A DNA stretch of 64,000 nt from Tieghemiomyces parasiticus (taxonomy: Eukaryota > Kickxellomycota > Dimargaritomycetes > Dimargaritales > Dimargaritaceae). Positions 63,700 through 64,000 of this stretch are shown here, one piece after another (the stretch's first letter is position 1; each line of letters opens with the position of its first letter). The stretch covers positions 1 through 64,000 of the forward strand of contig JANBPT010000025.1 of the NCBI GenBank assembly GCA_027575765.1, written 5' to 3'. Position numbers and translations under genes: made by a program. Under the pieces are notes generated by a model. That model was not told where the DNA came from. It saw nothing but the letters and a program-made list of their open reading frames with translations, and searched no databases.

Positions 63700-64000
63700 A
63701 TGCCTCCCAAGGCTTATTCTAAACGGAAGACGCCAATTCCGTTGCAAGGCCAGCCTCAGGCCAAACGGCCGCGTCTTCAACCGGTCGGGCCTCCCCGACT
63801 CCGCCTACCGTCTCGCAAACCCTCTACGAAGACACACGGTACGGGCCCCCAGATCCCACCAAATAAGAAAACACTCCTCCCCAAGGCACTCCGGTCCAGT
63901 GTAAAGGCCGCTCTCATACATCGTCCGACACGACTGGTGCGCCCACAACCGCACGCCAAACCCAACCCCCTCCTTAAGCGCACGTTGCAGCCGACGCGGT
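63700..64000 (+). CDS. 5' part of an unidentified, very basic protein (partial)
   Basis: ATG 63700 (context CTCAACATGCC) opens a frame with no stop to the window end, 100 codons. The product starts MPPKAYSKRKTPIPLQ and is rich in Pro, Lys and Arg, with repeated basic patches (AKRPRLQP, SRKPSTKTHG, NKKTLLPKAL, LLKRTLQPTR) and almost no acidic residues. The predicted charge is strongly positive, as in DNA- or RNA-binding tails. GC-rich codon use and the pyrimidine-rich region upstream support a real gene start. The family cannot be told from this portion. Confidence 0.6.
   Translation, partial: MPPKAYSKRKTPIPLQGQPQAKRPRLQPVGPPRLRLPSRKPSTKTHGTGPQIPPNKKTLLPKALRSSVKAALIHRPTRLVRPQPHAKPNPLLKRTLQPTR

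Noticed and set aside
1..64000. CRISPR arrays, operons, riboswitches, ribosome binding sites
   Set aside because: The window is eukaryotic nuclear DNA with spliceosomal introns; none of these is expected and none was seen. THI80 introns were checked for a thiamine pyrophosphate riboswitch by eye without success.

Overview
This window is nuclear DNA from a filamentous or zygomycete-like fungus. The genes are GC-rich and most are interrupted by introns of about 100-300 bases with GTAAGT-type donors and YAG acceptors. The protein set is fungal: a DASH-complex Ask1, Cdc4-type myosin light chain, Mil1/DUF726, Rrb1, Utp23, Sds3 and Yta7. Intron density and divergence from yeast homologues suggest an early-diverging lineage, but the exact group cannot be fixed from sequence alone. 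Coordinates of spliced genes run from start codon to stop codon; exon limits are in the evidence. Splice junctions were chosen so that reading phase and family homology agree.

Layout: 1-7 kb is a housekeeping cluster: a partial gene end, SMD1 (+), RRB1 (-), a stand-alone SRA1-domain gene (+) and a mitochondrial-type methionine aminopeptidase (-). 7-15 kb is an accessory island. It has two near-identical 480-bp direct repeats (7776-8255 and 14289-14770) bracketing a broken EEF2KMT/FAM86 methyltransferase gene and decayed sequence. 15-27 kb is again housekeeping: UBC6 (-), CFD1 (-), YTA7/ATAD2 (+) and BCS1 (-). 27.4-33.3 kb is gene-poor. It holds a small secreted protein built of 24-residue repeats separated by Arg-Arg, then 3.4 kb without genes, then a decayed mariner (DD34D) transposase. 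The 480-bp repeats are related to that mariner.

33.3-50.7 kb is dense: ASK1 (-), CDC4 light chain (+), an unknown disordered protein (-), EIF2A (-), thiamine pyrophosphokinase (+), MIL1/DUF726 lipase-like (-), an unknown protein with a small C-terminal domain (-) and SDS3 (+). 52.8-56.4 kb is one 1202-residue acidic unknown protein (-). 57.7-58.9 kb is an unidentified gene relic. 59.9-61.1 kb is UTP23 (+). The last 300 bases begin a very basic unknown protein (+).

Functionally these genes are scattered, as expected for a eukaryote: ribosome biogenesis (RRB1, UTP23), splicing (SMD1), mitochondria (MAP1D, BCS1), Fe-S assembly (CFD1), chromatin (YTA7, SDS3), mitosis and cytokinesis (ASK1, CDC4). 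The most novel candidate is the repeat precursor at 27404-27883. It has the layout of a Kex2-processed secreted repeat protein and sits alone in a gene-poor region beside transposon debris.
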